Below are positions 44,243-54,994 of a DNA stretch of 64,000 bases, one piece after another (position 1 is the first letter of the stretch; each line of letters opens with the position of its first letter). The stretch is taken from positions 4,125,697 to 4,189,696 of the forward strand of contig JASKMD010000008.1 in the NCBI GenBank assembly GCA_030144725.1. Direction: 5' to 3'. The DNA comes from Haematococcus lacustris. Lineage: Eukaryota; Chlorophyta; Chlorophyceae; Chlamydomonadales; Haematococcaceae. Under the pieces are notes generated by a model. The model had not been told where the DNA came from, made no database searches, and saw only the letters and a list, made by a program, of their open reading frames with translations. A program made the translations under genes and the position numbers.

Positions 44243-47200
44243 GAAGCAATCCCTGCTGGCCAGCGCAGTCCTCGACCAGTACTACGGCGACCGCTCCTCC
44301 TTCTACTTCTACCATCGCGACCAGCCCGCGCACACCCCCACCCTCATCTCCTCTCTCCAGCTCCCCGGCCAGCCAGGTCAGCTAGCAGACCTTACCACGC
44401 CGGCCGGGGTGAAGGCAACGTGCAAGGCTTTCCAGCAGCACTACTCAGCTGCCGAGCCCACCGGTGTTTACGCAGCCAAGCCGGTGGACACAGCTGCGCG
44501 CGCCACGCTGCTGGGCAGCCTCACCTCCCACCTCACCCCCACCCAGGCCAGGGCTGCCGAGGGCCCCGATGGCAGCCCTATGCTGTCAGAGTAGGAGCTG
44601 GGCCGGGCTCTGCAGGGCTGCGCGCACAGCAAGGCCCCGGGGCTAGATGGGCTGCCCATGGAGGTCTATGACCGGCTGTGGGTGGAGCTGGGGCGGCCGC
44701 TGCGGGCCATGTTGCGAGATGCCTTGGCAGACACCGCTGACCCTGCCCCCCTGGCTGAGTTCCTGACAGGCATCATCACCCTCGTGCCCAAGGCTGGCAA
44801 GCCGAGGGACCAGGTGGCCGGCTACCGCCCCATCACGCTCCTCAAGTGCGACGTGCGCCTGGTGGCCAGGGCAGTGGAGGATTGGCTGCAGCTGCCCTTG
44901 GACCTGCTGGTGTCCCCCTCTCAGTCCGCCTTTATCCTGGGCAGGGACATCAGCGACAGCGTGCAGTTCCACCTGGGCCTGCTGGAGTACCTGCAGCAGC
45001 GGGGCAGCCCAGCCTGGTTGTTGTTGCTGGACCTGGCGGGGGCCTATGACAACGTGTCCTGGGGCTTGCTCCAGGACACGATGGAGGCCATGGGGTTCTG
45101 CCGGGAGGGGCATGTGCGCTGGGCTCAGCTGCTGCACCGGGGGGCCACGAGCCAGGTGCTGGTCAACGGCCACCTCACCGACAGCTTCCCCTTTGCGTCG
45201 GGGCTGCTGCAGGGCAGCGGGGCGTCCCCGCTCTACTGGTGCATCGTGCTCCAGCCGCTGGTCAGCTACCTCAGCTCGCTCCAGCTGGCAGGCCGCATCA
45301 GCACCCCCACCATCCCCTCCAGCCCTCTGGCCATGCAGAGGGCCGCCCTGACCCCCGCGCTCCCCTCCAAGGAGTATGCGGACGACCTCACCATCGTGGT
45401 GCTCGATCGGGTCAGAGACGGGAAGGTGGTAGTGGAGGCCCTGGGCCTGTTCCGCGCCGCTGGGGGCCTGCGCTGAGCGTGAGCAAGAGCTCAGCCCTCC
45501 CGTGCGGCCAGCCAGAGCATTTGCCGGGTAACCAGGAGGGCTCGGGCCCCGAGGGGGCGGGGAGGGGAGGAAGGGGGGGTGACGGAGGGGGAGGGGGCGG
45601 GCAGGGGCAGGTGGGCGAGCAGGGGCTAGGGGGTGGGTCTGGGGAAGGTGGCGGGCAAGGGCAGCGGCAGGGCGGGCGGGAGCAGGGTGGGGAGCAAGAG
45701 CCGGAGGTGGTCATCCCAGCTGTCCGAGCGGGGGTGCCAGTGCGCCACCTGGGGGTCCCTCTTGGGGCGGCCTCCTACGCTGCCACCAGCGAGGCCGCCT
45801 TCGGGGGGGCGGCCGCGGCCATGATGGCAGCCTCCCTCCCTTGGCGGCCCCAAGGCCTCAACCTCCTGGGGCGGGTGCAGGTGGCACAGCAGTGCCTGGC
45901 CTTAAAGTCCATCTACCAAATGGCTTTTGTGCAACCCTCCGCTCCTCTGACGCAAGCCATGGCCGCGGCTGTCGACCGCTTTGTGGCAGCCTCAGACCTG
46001 CCCCGGAAACGCAGCCCCAACAGCAGCCGCCTCTACCCTAGCAAGGCCATCTGCGTGATGCCCCGGGGGGAGGGAGGGGTGGGGCTTCCCGACCTGGGGG
46101 TCACCAGCACGGCCATGCTGGCGAAGATGCTGGCCCAGCTCTGGTCGCCCCGGGTTCGTCCCTAGCAGCCTCTGACCCACAGCCTGCTGGCAGACCCCTC
46201 CCACGGCCTCAGCACGTGGGTCATCACCGACCCCACCGCACCCCCCTCGCGAGGCATCAGTCCGCGGCTGCAAGCTCACATGGCGGCCCTGACACTCCTA
46301 CAAATTTGTCCCTGCGTCCGTCCCTGCTGAAATTTTAATAGATGGTAGTTTGCAAAAAATAAAACATATTGCGCTGTGGCCCGCAACCTATCCCTGCACT
46401 CATCCCTGCACTCTAGCCACAGGGCCACAGCGCAGCCGCCTTTGATTTTTTTACATTCAATATGTTTCTTGAATGTTTATTGAATGTTTAAAAATTCTGA
46501 AAAATATGTTTCAATTTCTGCAAACTACCATCTATCAAAACTTCAGCCCGATCGGACAAGGTCGGTCAACACGCAGGGACGGACGCAGGGATCAATTTGT
46601 AGGGGTGTGGCTGAGCTCAAGCTGTTCCGTGCGGTGCCCCCGGCTAGCCAGTCCTTCTTCTCGGTGGCTGATGGGGCCCTGAGGGAGCTAGAGCTCAAGT
46701 GGGAGGCCAGCGCGCAGCAGATGGCAGGCCAGGGGGCAGCGGGGGAGCGGGAGCAGCAGGGCAGGGATGTGGAGGAGCGGCTCCCCGAGGAGGTGCAGAG
46801 CAGCCAACCGCCTCGCTGGCTTAACACCTCCGCCGGGGCGCACCAGCGACCCTCGCCGCAGATGTGGGCGGCCTAGCAGGCTGAGCGGCAGCTGGAGGCC
46901 CAGCAGCGGCGTGGGGGCAGGCAGCCAGTTGCTCAGCCCGCCCCCCAGGCTGACACCGTGGACCAGCTGGCTGTGGGTGTTCAGGCGGGCCAGCCGTGTG
47001 CGAAGGTGTGGAAGGAGCTGCTAGACCCCACCCTCCGTCGGGAGCACGTCATCGTGGCTTGGCGGGTGCTTCACGCCAGCCTCATGGTCGGGGCCTTGTG
47101 GGGTCACATCCTCAAGGGGCCGGCTGCCCCGGGCTCGTCCGTCTGCCGCTTCTGCCAGCCGGGGCACCTGGAGACTCTAACACACGCCTTCCTGACCTGC

Positions 47201-47821
47201 CCTGCCGTGGTCCCAGCCTGGGAGTGGGTGCTGGACGTGTACGGCCGCCTCACATGCACCCGCCCCCCCTCAGGCGACGCCATGCTGCTCCTCAATGGGC
47301 GCCCCACCCGCGGCGAGTTCCCCCTCTTCCAGCCCCCTGACAGCCTGCTGTGGCTCCGTCTGCGCGTGGCCTACCTGGGCGCAGTGTGGCGCCTCCGCAG
47401 CTAAGGAGCCGCTACAGCCCTGCAGCCACAGCAGGTGGCGAGGCGGGTCGTGGAGGAGGTCATCTCCACCCTCACCACGGCCGTCAAGCGTGACTGGCAT
47501 CGGGTTGGGAGGGACATCCGCGTGGGCCTCTGCGGCGCTGTGCCCTCCACCTGGTTCAAGGGAAAGGACCCGGAGCTGGACGCTGCCCACTTCGACCAGT
47601 TGTGGCCCGAGGCGTCGGGGGGCTGGTTTGCCAAGCAGCGCAGGAGGGAGCGGAGGGGAGGGCAGTATGGGGCAGAGGGGAGGGTTGGGGCAGGAGGAGT
47701 GGAGGAGGGAAGGGCAGCAGGGAGGCCTAGGCATGGGGAGGGCAGGGCGCAGGGGGGGGGGGAGCTAGTGGTTCGCCTCTCCTTGCAGTGGCCCGTCCCC
47801 TTCCCCGTCGAGCCAGCCTGA
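44243..47821 (+). pseudogene. LINE ORF2, copy C: RT without endonuclease
   Basis: Begins QSLLASAVLDQYYGDRSSFY. A GAG to TAG change stops the frame at 44592. After it, 272 codons (44658-45476) hold a complete RT core: GYRPITLLK, LLLDLAGAYDNVS, SGLLQGSGASPLYW and YADD (45375-45386), to the shared break at GGLR. C-terminal parts follow with TAG at about 46163, the fold-back insertion, shared TAG and TAA stops, and the CRFCQPGHLETLTHAFLTC knuckle. Confidence 0.82.
46293..46607. mobile_element. 315-bp fold-back element with CACYCCTACAAATT inverted ends
   Basis: Left end CACTCCTACAAATT and right end AATTTGTAGGGGTG are inverted repeats with one mismatch; GTCCCTGCGTCCGTCCCTGC and its complement extend them. 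The centre is a further hairpin (GCTGTGGCCC to GGGCCACAGC). It splits LINE sequence GCGGCCCTG/GCTGAGCTC, duplicating TG (TGA/TGG if three bases are counted). No coding capacity. The CACT start and 2-3-bp duplication resemble CACTA-type MITEs. Confidence 0.75.
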
Positions 47822-48756
47822 GCTGCAGGGTTGCTGGTGCGGGCTTAAGGCGTTCCGTGGGTGGGGTAGGCTAGTCTTCGGGGGGTTGTCTGGGTGTCAG
47901 GGGACCGGGGGCTTAGGTGGTCTTGGTTGAGCGTTGGGGGTAGGGTTCTCGGTTTCAGGTCGAGGGGCGGGGCTTAGGCTCGTGTGGGTAGTTTTGTGGG
48001 GAGGGTATGGGGAGGGTCTGGGGAGGTGAGCTAGGGTGGAGGGCGTTGGTGTGGGGGAGTGTCTTGACGTTGTCCTAGGGAGGGGATTGCTTGGGTTGTG
48101 TGGACCTTTGTATGTGGGGTGTGGACCTTTGCTTGGGGTGTGTGGACCACTGTGCTTGGGTGGGGTGCTTGGGGTTCGTGTATGGGGGAACCTTGTTTTG
48201 TAGTAATCTTCTCTTTTCATCTTTTCTTTAGTGTCACTCTCTCTTGTAATGCTCCTCCTTGAAAAAAAAATTACTACCTCCTGCGACCCCGAGCTGTTGA
48301 TCTCCAGCTGGCTGCTTGCGCCCTTGTCGTTCCCGCCGCTTCCTATCCCACGCTGGGTCTATGCTCCTAAGCCTGCTGTGGGTGCACCCGGGGGGCGTGG
48401 CATTGAGGGTACTGGCGAGCAAGAGCCTGAGGTTGAGCCACCCTCCCCGTGTGCACAAGCGCAGTGGCCAGTGCAGCCAACGTTGGATGAGCCTGCTGTC
48501 CAGCCCAGCTGCCCCGGAGCCAGGACGGGCCCCGACAAGGCTCATGCGGTCGCGTACAGCCCGCCACCGCCACCGCCCCACGTGCCACTGACGCACCTCC
48601 AGCCGCCACGGCCCAGCTCTCCTGTCACCCACTGTCCTGGCATGCATCCAACGTTGGGTCTATGCTCTTAAGCCTGCTGTGGGTGCAACTCTATGCTTCT
48701 AAGCCTGATGTGGGTGCCACGATGGCAGCCCCGATGGCAGCCCCGATGGCAGCCCT

Positions 48757-50360
48757 ATGCTGTCAGAGGAGGAGCTGGGCCGGGATCTGCAGGGCTGCGC
48801 GCACAGCAAGGCCCCGGGGCTAGATGGGCTGCCCATGGAGGTCTACGACCGACTGTGGGTGGAGCTGGGGCGGCCGCTGCGGGCCATCTTGCGGGAGGCC
48901 CTGGCAGACACCACGGACCCTTCCCCGCTGGCTGAGTTCTTGACCGGCATCATCACCCTCGTGCCCAAGGCTGGCAAGCCGAGGGACCAGGTGGCCGGCT
49001 ACCGCCCCATCACGCTCCTCAAGTGCGACGTGCGCCTGGTGGCCAGGGCAGTGGAGGACCGGCTGCAGCTGCCCTTGGACCTGCTGGTGTCCCCCTCTCA
49101 GTCCGCCTTTATCCTGGGCAGGGACATCAGCGACAGCGTGCAGTTCCACCTGGGCCTGCTGGAGTACTTGCAGCAGCGGGGCAGCCCAGCCTGGTTGTTG
49201 TTGCTGGACCTGACGGGGGCCTATGACAACGTGTCCTGGGGCTTGCTCCAGGACACGATGGAGGCCATGGGGTTCTGCCGGGAGGGGCATGTGCGCTGGG
49301 CTCAGCTGCTGCACCGGGGGGCCACGATCCAGGTGCTGGTCAACGGCCACCTCACCGACAGCTTCCCGCTCGCGTCAGGGCTGCTGCAGGGCAGCGGGGC
49401 CTCCCCGCTCTACTGGTGCATCGTGCTCCAGCCGCTGGTCAGCTACCTCAGCTCGCTCCAGCTGGCAGGCCGCATCAGCACCCCCACCATCCCCTCCAGC
49501 CCTCTGGCCATGCACAGGGCCGCCCTGACCCCCGTGCTCCCCTCCAAGGAGTATGCGGACGACCTCACCATCGTGGTGCTCGATCGGGTCAGAGACGGGA
49601 AGGTGGTAGTGGAGGCCCTGGGCCTGTTCCGCGCCGCTGGGGGCCTGCGCTGAGCGTGAGCAAGAGCTCAGCCCTGCCGTGCGGCCAGCCAGAGCATCGG
49701 CCGGGTAACCAGGAGGGCTCGGACCCCGAGGGGGCGGGGAGGGGAGGAAGGGGGGGTGACGGGGGGGGAGGGGGCGGGCAGGGGCAGGTGGGCGAGCAGG
49801 GGCTAGGGGGTGGGCCGGGGGAAGGTGGCGGGCAAGGGCAGCGGCAGGGCGGGCGGGAGCAGGGTGGGGAGCAAGAGCCGGAGGTGGTCATCCCAGCTGT
49901 CCGAGCGGGGGTGCCAGTGCGCCACCTGGGGGTCCCTCTTGGGGCGGCCTCCTACGCTGCCACCATCTGCGTGATGCCCCGCGGGGAGGGAGGGGTGGGG
50001 CTTCCCGACCTGGGGGTCACCAGCACGGCCATGCTGGCGAAGATGCTGGCCCAGCTCTGGTCGCCCCGGGTTCGTCCCTGGCAGCCTCTGACCCACAGCC
50101 TGCTGGCAGACCCCTCCCACGGCCTCAGCACGTGGGTCATCACCGACCCCACCGCACCCCCCTCGCGAGGCATCAGCCCGCGGTTGCAAGCTCACGTGGC
50201 GGCCCTGGCTGAGCTCAAGTTGTTCCGTGCGGTGCCCCCGGCTAGCCAGTCCTTCTCCTCGGTGGCTGATGGGGCCCTGAGGGAGCTGGAGCTCAAGTGG
50301 GAGGCCAGCGCGCAGCAGATGGCAAGCCAGGGGGCAGCGGGGGAGCGGGAGCAGCAGGGC
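48757..50360 (+). pseudogene. LINE ORF2, copy D, RT part
   Basis: 298 codons (48757-49653) give an uninterrupted RT core: GLDGLPMEVYDRL, GYRPITLLK, LLLDLTGAYDNVS, SGLLQGSGASPLYW and YADD (49552-49563). It ends at the same TGA after GGLR as the other copies. The next part is in the -1 frame (SVSKSSALPCGQPEH) and runs into the insertion at 50360. The remainder of ORF2 is at 55510-56570. Confidence 0.82.
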
Positions 50361-50377
50361 CACACAGGCAAATTAGT
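50361..50377 (+). repeat. Left terminal inverted repeat
   Basis: CACACAGGCAAATTAGT, preceded by the duplicated GC. Complement of 55493-55509 with one mismatch at position 4. Confidence 0.85.
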
Positions 50378-50502
50378 GCGGATATTCGTCATCCTAGGGG
50401 GGTAGTTTTTTGATGCGGTTCGCCTCGGATTGTCCTTGCGACTCCAACGCCACTTGACGCTTGTTGAAATTTTGAGTATGTGAGCAGTTGGAGTGTAGGT
50501 AC

Positions 50503-50588
50503 CTACAGTACTGTAGACATCTACAGTACTGTAGATGTCTACAGTACTGTAGATGTCTACAGTACTGTAGAGGTCTACAGTACTGTAG
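50503..50588. repeat. Left palindrome array, five copies
   Basis: Five copies of the 14-bp perfect palindrome CTACAGTACTGTAG at 50503, 50521, 50539, 50557 and 50575, an exact 18-bp period with four-base linkers. Lies about 140 bp inside the left end of the transposon. Confidence 0.95.
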
Positions 50589-51292
50589 GTCAGATTTGAC
50601 AAGGTCTCTTGTAAATAGGGTACCATGTTGTTCTCCACATTCAAACCACCATTTGCTACCGCGATTGCACCGTCAGCTTCTGCGTGCTATAAATAGTGAG
50701 AGGCGTCGAAGCGTAGGCCCGCAAGCTCGATATAGATATTTGTGCCGAAAGTTGTGTCCACGCAATAAGGTCGCCATAGGGAGCTACATACATACGTGTA
50801 AGGTCTAAGGCCGGGGCCCGTCTCTATCGCAAGCTAGGTCCGTTCTGTCGGTTGTACTGGGTACCTCGGCTTGCAAGCTCCCGCAAAGCTGTGGATGTTG
50901 ATGATGCCCCGCAATCACAACAACCTCCTGCACCGCACCCTCCCGTGTAATATCGAGTGCGGCAGAGATTGCCCCAAAAGTTGTTTGCGGTTGGCCCTCA
51001 ACCATCCATCATTACATATAACCTCACATCATTACATCATGACTCTTAGCCTACATCATTACATCACCACTTGTGTTCCTAACACAAGGGCTAGGCTCAG
51101 GGTCGGTAACGAATCCTAGAGGCTGAGTAGGGCTGGGCAGGGCTGGGCTGGGCTGGGCAACATAGGCACGCTTTGTTGTCAGCGCATTTGCATAGCACTG
51201 TCGGGATAGCAAACGAGCTTGGGCTACATTGAGATGTTCCTGCATGGGGGCGAAGGGGGCATGGGGGTTAAGGATGCATGGGGGGAAGGCAC
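50589..51292. other. Unique interior of the CACTA-like element
   Basis: A TATA-like CTATAAATAG occurs at about 50689. CATCATTACATATAACCTCA and CATCATTACATCA repeats lie near 51005-51065, and GGGCTGGGCT short runs near 51130-51160. No supportable coding sequence. Confidence 0.5.
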
Positions 51293-51918
51293 CTACAGTA
51301 CTGTAGACATCTACAGTACTGTAGACACCTACAGTACTGTAGACACCTACAGTACTGTAGACACCTACAGTACTGTAGACATCTACAGTACTGTAGACCC
51401 CTACAGTACTGTAGACATCTACAGTACTGTAGACATCTACAGTACTGTAGACCTCTACAGTACTGTAGACATCTACAGTACTGTAGACATCTACAGTACT
51501 GTAGACCCCTACAGTACTGTAGACCCCTACAGTACTGTAGACATCTACAGTACTGTAGACACCTACAGTACTGTAGACACCTACAGTACTGTAGACCCCT
51601 ACAGTACTGTAGACCCCTACAGTACTGTAGACATCTACAGTACTGTAGACACCTACAGTACTGTAGACACATACAGTACTGTAGACACCTACAGTACTGT
51701 AGACATCTACAGTACTGTAGACCCCTACAGTACTGTAGACCCCTACAGTACTGTAGACATCTACAGTACTGTAGACACCTACAGTACTGTAGACACCTAC
51801 AGTACTGTAGACCCCTACAGTACTGTAGACCCCTACAGTACTGTAGACATCTACAGTACTGTAGACACCTACAGTACTGTAGACACCTACAGTACTGTAG
51901 ACACCTACAGTACTGTAG
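51293..51918. repeat. Main palindrome array, 35 copies of an 18-bp unit
   Basis: CTACAGTACTGTAG repeats 35 times from 51293 to 51918 at an exact 18-bp period. The palindromes are essentially invariant; linkers are ACAC, ACAT, ACCC or ACCT. The linkers occur in a higher-order pattern (for example ACAT, ACAC, ACAC, ACCC, ACCC repeated), so blocks were duplicated together. Confidence 0.96.
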
Positions 51919-51924
51919 GCAGCA

Positions 51925-52497
51925 GCAGCATGGGTGGCAGCAGCAGCAGGGGGGGGGGCAGCAGCAGCAGGGGGGGGGGCAGCAGCAGCAGGGGGGGGGG
52001 CAGCAGCAGCAGCAGCAGGGGGGCAGCAGCAGCAGCAGCAGGGGGGGTAGCAGCAGCAGCAGCAGTGGCAGCAGCAGCAGCAGTAGGGGGGGCAGCAGCA
52101 GCAGCAGTAGGGGGGTAGCAGCAGCAGCAGTAGGGGGGTAGCAGCAGCAGCAGCAGTAGGGGGGGCAGCAGCAGCAGCAGTAGGGGGGGCAGCAGCAGCA
52201 GCAGTAGGGGGGGGTAGCAGCAGCAGCAGCAGTGGCAGCAGCAGCAGCAGTAGGGGGGGCAGCAGCAGCAGCAGTAGGGGGGGTAGCAGCAGCAGCAGTA
52301 GGGGGGGTAGCAGCAGCAGCAGCAGGGGCAGCAGCAGCAGCAGCAGCAGTGGCAGCAGCAGCAGCAGTAGGGGGGGCAGCAGCAGCAGTAGGGGGGGCAG
52401 CAGCAGCAGCAGTAGGGGGGTAGCAGCAGCAGCAGTAGGGGCAGCAGCAGCAGCAGCAGTGGCAGCAGCAGCAGCAGCAGTGGCAGCAGCAGCAGAT
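51925..52497. repeat. GCAGCAGCAGCAGTAGGGGGG array
   Basis: Runs of GCA triplets alternate with GGGGGG blocks at a loose 21-24-bp spacing. Frames on both strands are open (poly-Ala, Gln, Ser or Leu/Pro) but represent only the triplet repeat. Confidence 0.9.
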
Positions 52498-52796
52498 ATA
52501 GTAGGGGCACTGTAGCACTTACCTACCTTTTGGCTGCTGAGTGAAGGGGGGGGGAGTGGAAGAGTGAAGGCGGGGAGGGGAGGTAGATGTGGAAGGCGGG
52601 AGGTGGGAGGCAGGGAGGCGGGAGACGGGGAGGCGGGAGGCAGGGAGGCGGGAGGTGGGGAGGCGGGAGGCTCAACCGGGTTGGGCTGGGCGGGGGTGGG
52701 TTGGGTTGGGGGCATGGGTTGGGGTGGGTGGGGGCATGGGTTGGGGGCATGGGTTGGGGTGGGTGGGGGCATGGGTGGGGGTGGGGGCGGGGGAGG

Positions 52797-53045
52797 GAGC
52801 GGGGGCGGGGGCGGGGCGGGGGCGGGGGCGGGGGCGGGGGCGGGGGCGGGGGCGGGGGCGGGGGCGGGGGCGGGGGCGGGGGGCGGGGGCGGGGGCGGGG
52901 GCGGCGGGGGCGGGGGCGGGGGCGGGGGCGGGGGCGGGGGCGGGGGCGGGGGCGGGGGCGGGGGCGGGGGCGGGGGCGGGGGCGGGGGCGGGGGCGGGGG
53001 CGGGGGCGGGGGCGGGGGCGGGGGCGGGGGCGGGGGCGGGGCGGG
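52797..53045. repeat. (GGGGCG)n hexanucleotide array
   Basis: About 40 units, with a few one-base deviations (for example near 52816 and 52880). Quadruplex-prone on the plus strand. Immediately preceded by degenerate GGTTGGGGGCATGG repeats (52680-52790) and GGAGGCGGGAGGCAG repeats (52590-52670). Confidence 0.95.
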
Positions 53046-53089
53046 GGAGGATGAATTGGGAGGGGGTGGTTGTATAGGGAAAGTGGAGG

Positions 53090-53955
53090 GGAGGTGACCC
53101 ATCAGACCTGCAACCAAGGGGCGTGCACGTGCGGTAGGGTGACCAGGCTGGGCACTGTGTTAGCTATCACCGTGGCCTTACCTTTGTGGTCCTCCTGGCC
53201 TCCTACCTGCTCACACCAGGCAACATATCCCATGCGCCAGTGGGGTGGGACTGCGGTGGGGAGTGTAGGGTTTAGGGAAGGGAAGGTGGGGTGAGGTGGG
53301 GGTTGCGATGCCACGTCAATCGAAGGGTGGGAGAGGGGAAGGGTAGGCTTGACAAGTATGGGAGGGGAGAGGGAGGGAGAGGGGGAAGGGAGGGGTGGGA
53401 AGAGGGTGGGTGGGGTGGGCTTTCTCCTGGCTGCTGGGATGTCAGGGGAGAGGTGACGGGGAGGGGGGAAGTGGGGGGTGGGTAGAGGTGGAAGTGTAGG
53501 GACGACAAGCTGGGCGTTGGTGGTGGGCGTGGGAAAGGGGAGGAAAAGGGGATGGGGAAGGGTGTGACGATCAACCCTGCAGCGGGACAAGGGGCATGCT
53601 AGCGGTTAAGGTGGGTACAGGGTGCCACATACCTGCACTCACCTTCTGCTGGGGTGTGGTGTATATGTGTGTGGGAGGAAGGGGAGGAAGGGGAGGGAAG
53701 GGAAGGGGAGGTCCATGGGGAGGGCGAGAGAAGTGGGGAGCGCATTGATAGTCTCACGTGTAGGCGCACAAGACCTGCGGCAATGATGTGACGATTTGTG
53801 TAACGAAGCAAACATTGGACATGGGTACTAGATGCACTCACCATTAGAGTAGGGAGATGTAGAGCTGGCAGATGGAGGGGCAGGTGTAGCAGCCCTCCAT
53901 TACAACCCACCTTCCTTTGTCCTCACCTCAGTAGGAAGTGCAGGGTGGGAGAGTA
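53090..53955. other. G-rich interior of the CACTA-like element, no gene
   Basis: Purine-rich sequence with many GGGAGGGGAGAGGG-like runs. A minus-strand Pro-rich frame reflects base composition. No domain recognised. Confidence 0.5.
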
Positions 53956-53960
53956 GGGTT

Positions 53961-54210
53961 GGGCTGGGCTGGGCTGGGCTGGGCTGGGCTGGGCTGGGCT
54001 GGGCTGGGCTGGGCTGGGCTGGGCTGGGCTGGGCTGGGCTGGGCTGGGCTGGGCTGGGCTGGGCTGGGCTGGGCTGGGCTGGGCTGGGCTGGGCTGGGCT
54101 GGGCTGGGCTGGGCTGGGCTGGGCTGGGCTGGGCTGGGCTGGGCTGGGCTGGGCTGGGCTGGGCTGGGCTGGGCTGGGCTGGGCTGGGCTGGGCTGGGCT
54201 GGGCTGGGCT
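53961..54210. repeat. (GGGCT)n pentanucleotide array, 50 copies
   Basis: A perfect 250-bp run. Because five is coprime with three, all frames are open as repeats on both strands (Trp-Ala-Gly-Leu, or Pro-Ser-Gln-Ala type), so long frames there are not genes. Confidence 0.97.
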
Positions 54211-54539
54211 GCAACACAAGGGAGGCAACAGTGGGAACGTTGTGGGAGGTGATGAAATGGTGGTGGTGGTGTGTGGTGGTGGTGGTGGTGAGGGGGACTG
54301 GGAGGGGGTGGTGAACAGGGAGGTACTAGGCGTGATTGTAAGGCCTGCAGCAACCAGGTGTGGTAGCGGTTAGGCTGGATACTAAGGGCTATGCTGCGCA
54401 ATGCTAGCTCCTTCTAAGCTCTTACCTTGGTCCTAAGCTCTTACCATGGTCCGTCTGGCCTCTTCGCTGCTCACAACACGTTGCACCTGCCTTGCGTTGG
54501 TGCATCAATGCTTGCGATAATTGCGGAGAATCGTTGCGA

Positions 54540-54900
54540 GGAAACTGGCCGCGAGGCTAGCTGCGATGCTGGCTGCGAGGCTGGCTGCGAGGCTGGCTGC
54601 GAAACTGGCTGCGAGGCTGGCTGCGAGGAAAATGGCTGCGAGGCTGGCTGCGAGGTGAGATCCTCGCACCGAGCTGCCTCACAGGTATGCTTCTGCGCTG
54701 CTGGACCAGCTGTGTGGCCGCGAGGTTGATTGCCGAGTATGTGGCTGCGAGTATGGGCTAGATGTGGCTGCGAGTATGGGTAACCTCGTGCGATGCCATC
54801 TGTGGACCAGCTGTGTGGCCGCGAGGTTGATTGCCGAGTATGTGGCTGCGAGTATGGGCTAGATGCGGCTGCGAGTATGGGTAACCTCGTGCGATGCCAT
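54540..54900. repeat. GCTGCGAGGCTG 12-bp repeats and a 101-bp tandem duplication
   Basis: 54545-54655 holds about nine 12-bp units with GAGGAAAATG-type variants. 54703-54803 and 54804-54900 are a near-exact tandem pair (landmark GCCGCGAGGTTGATTGCCGA), differing by one base in GATGTGGC against GATGCGGC. Confidence 0.85.
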
Positions 54901-54994
54901 CGCTGCAATACCGGCTACACGATGCTGCGACTAAGTGTTGGACGGATGCCTGAATGCAAGTGAGATGTTCAGAATTTTTTTAAGTGCTTAAAGG

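Larger units (their letters stand above)
42936..48271 (+). mobile_element. LINE copy C (rearranged)
   Basis: 5' monomers (42936-43790) join directly to a piece of ORF2 C-terminal region (43798-44240; same as 58486-58925 in copy E). That piece joins the pre-RT region at 44243 (AAGCAATCCCTGCTGGCCAG). ORF1 and the endonuclease are absent. The rest runs through RT to a complete 3' end with a nine-A tail at 48262-48270. A 315-bp fold-back element lies at 46293-46607. Confidence 0.85.

Noticed and set aside
33290..47404. TAG/TAA read as glutamine (non-standard nuclear code) to explain in-frame stops in LINE ORF2
   Set aside because: The polymerase-subunit gene ends in TAG right after a terminal PIP box, and the hypothetical gene at 18660 ends in TAA after an apparently complete C-terminus. 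Private CAG to TAG differences between copies fit decay. TGA stops and frameshifts would remain unexplained.
51293..51918. Possible CRISPR array
   Set aside because: The repeat is an 18-bp unit with a 14-bp palindrome and four-base linkers drawn from a small set; there are no unique spacers, no cas genes, and the context is a eukaryotic transposon.
51051..53117. 688-codon minus-strand open frame (and long plus-strand frames beside it)
   Set aside because: Its length comes entirely from simple repeats (GGGGCG, GCA/GGGGGG and 18-bp palindromes), which stay open in many frames. It has no non-repeat domain.
53900..54401. Three overlapping frames of about 100-157 codons over the GGGCT array
   Set aside because: A pentanucleotide repeat without stops is open in every frame; nothing else supports a gene.
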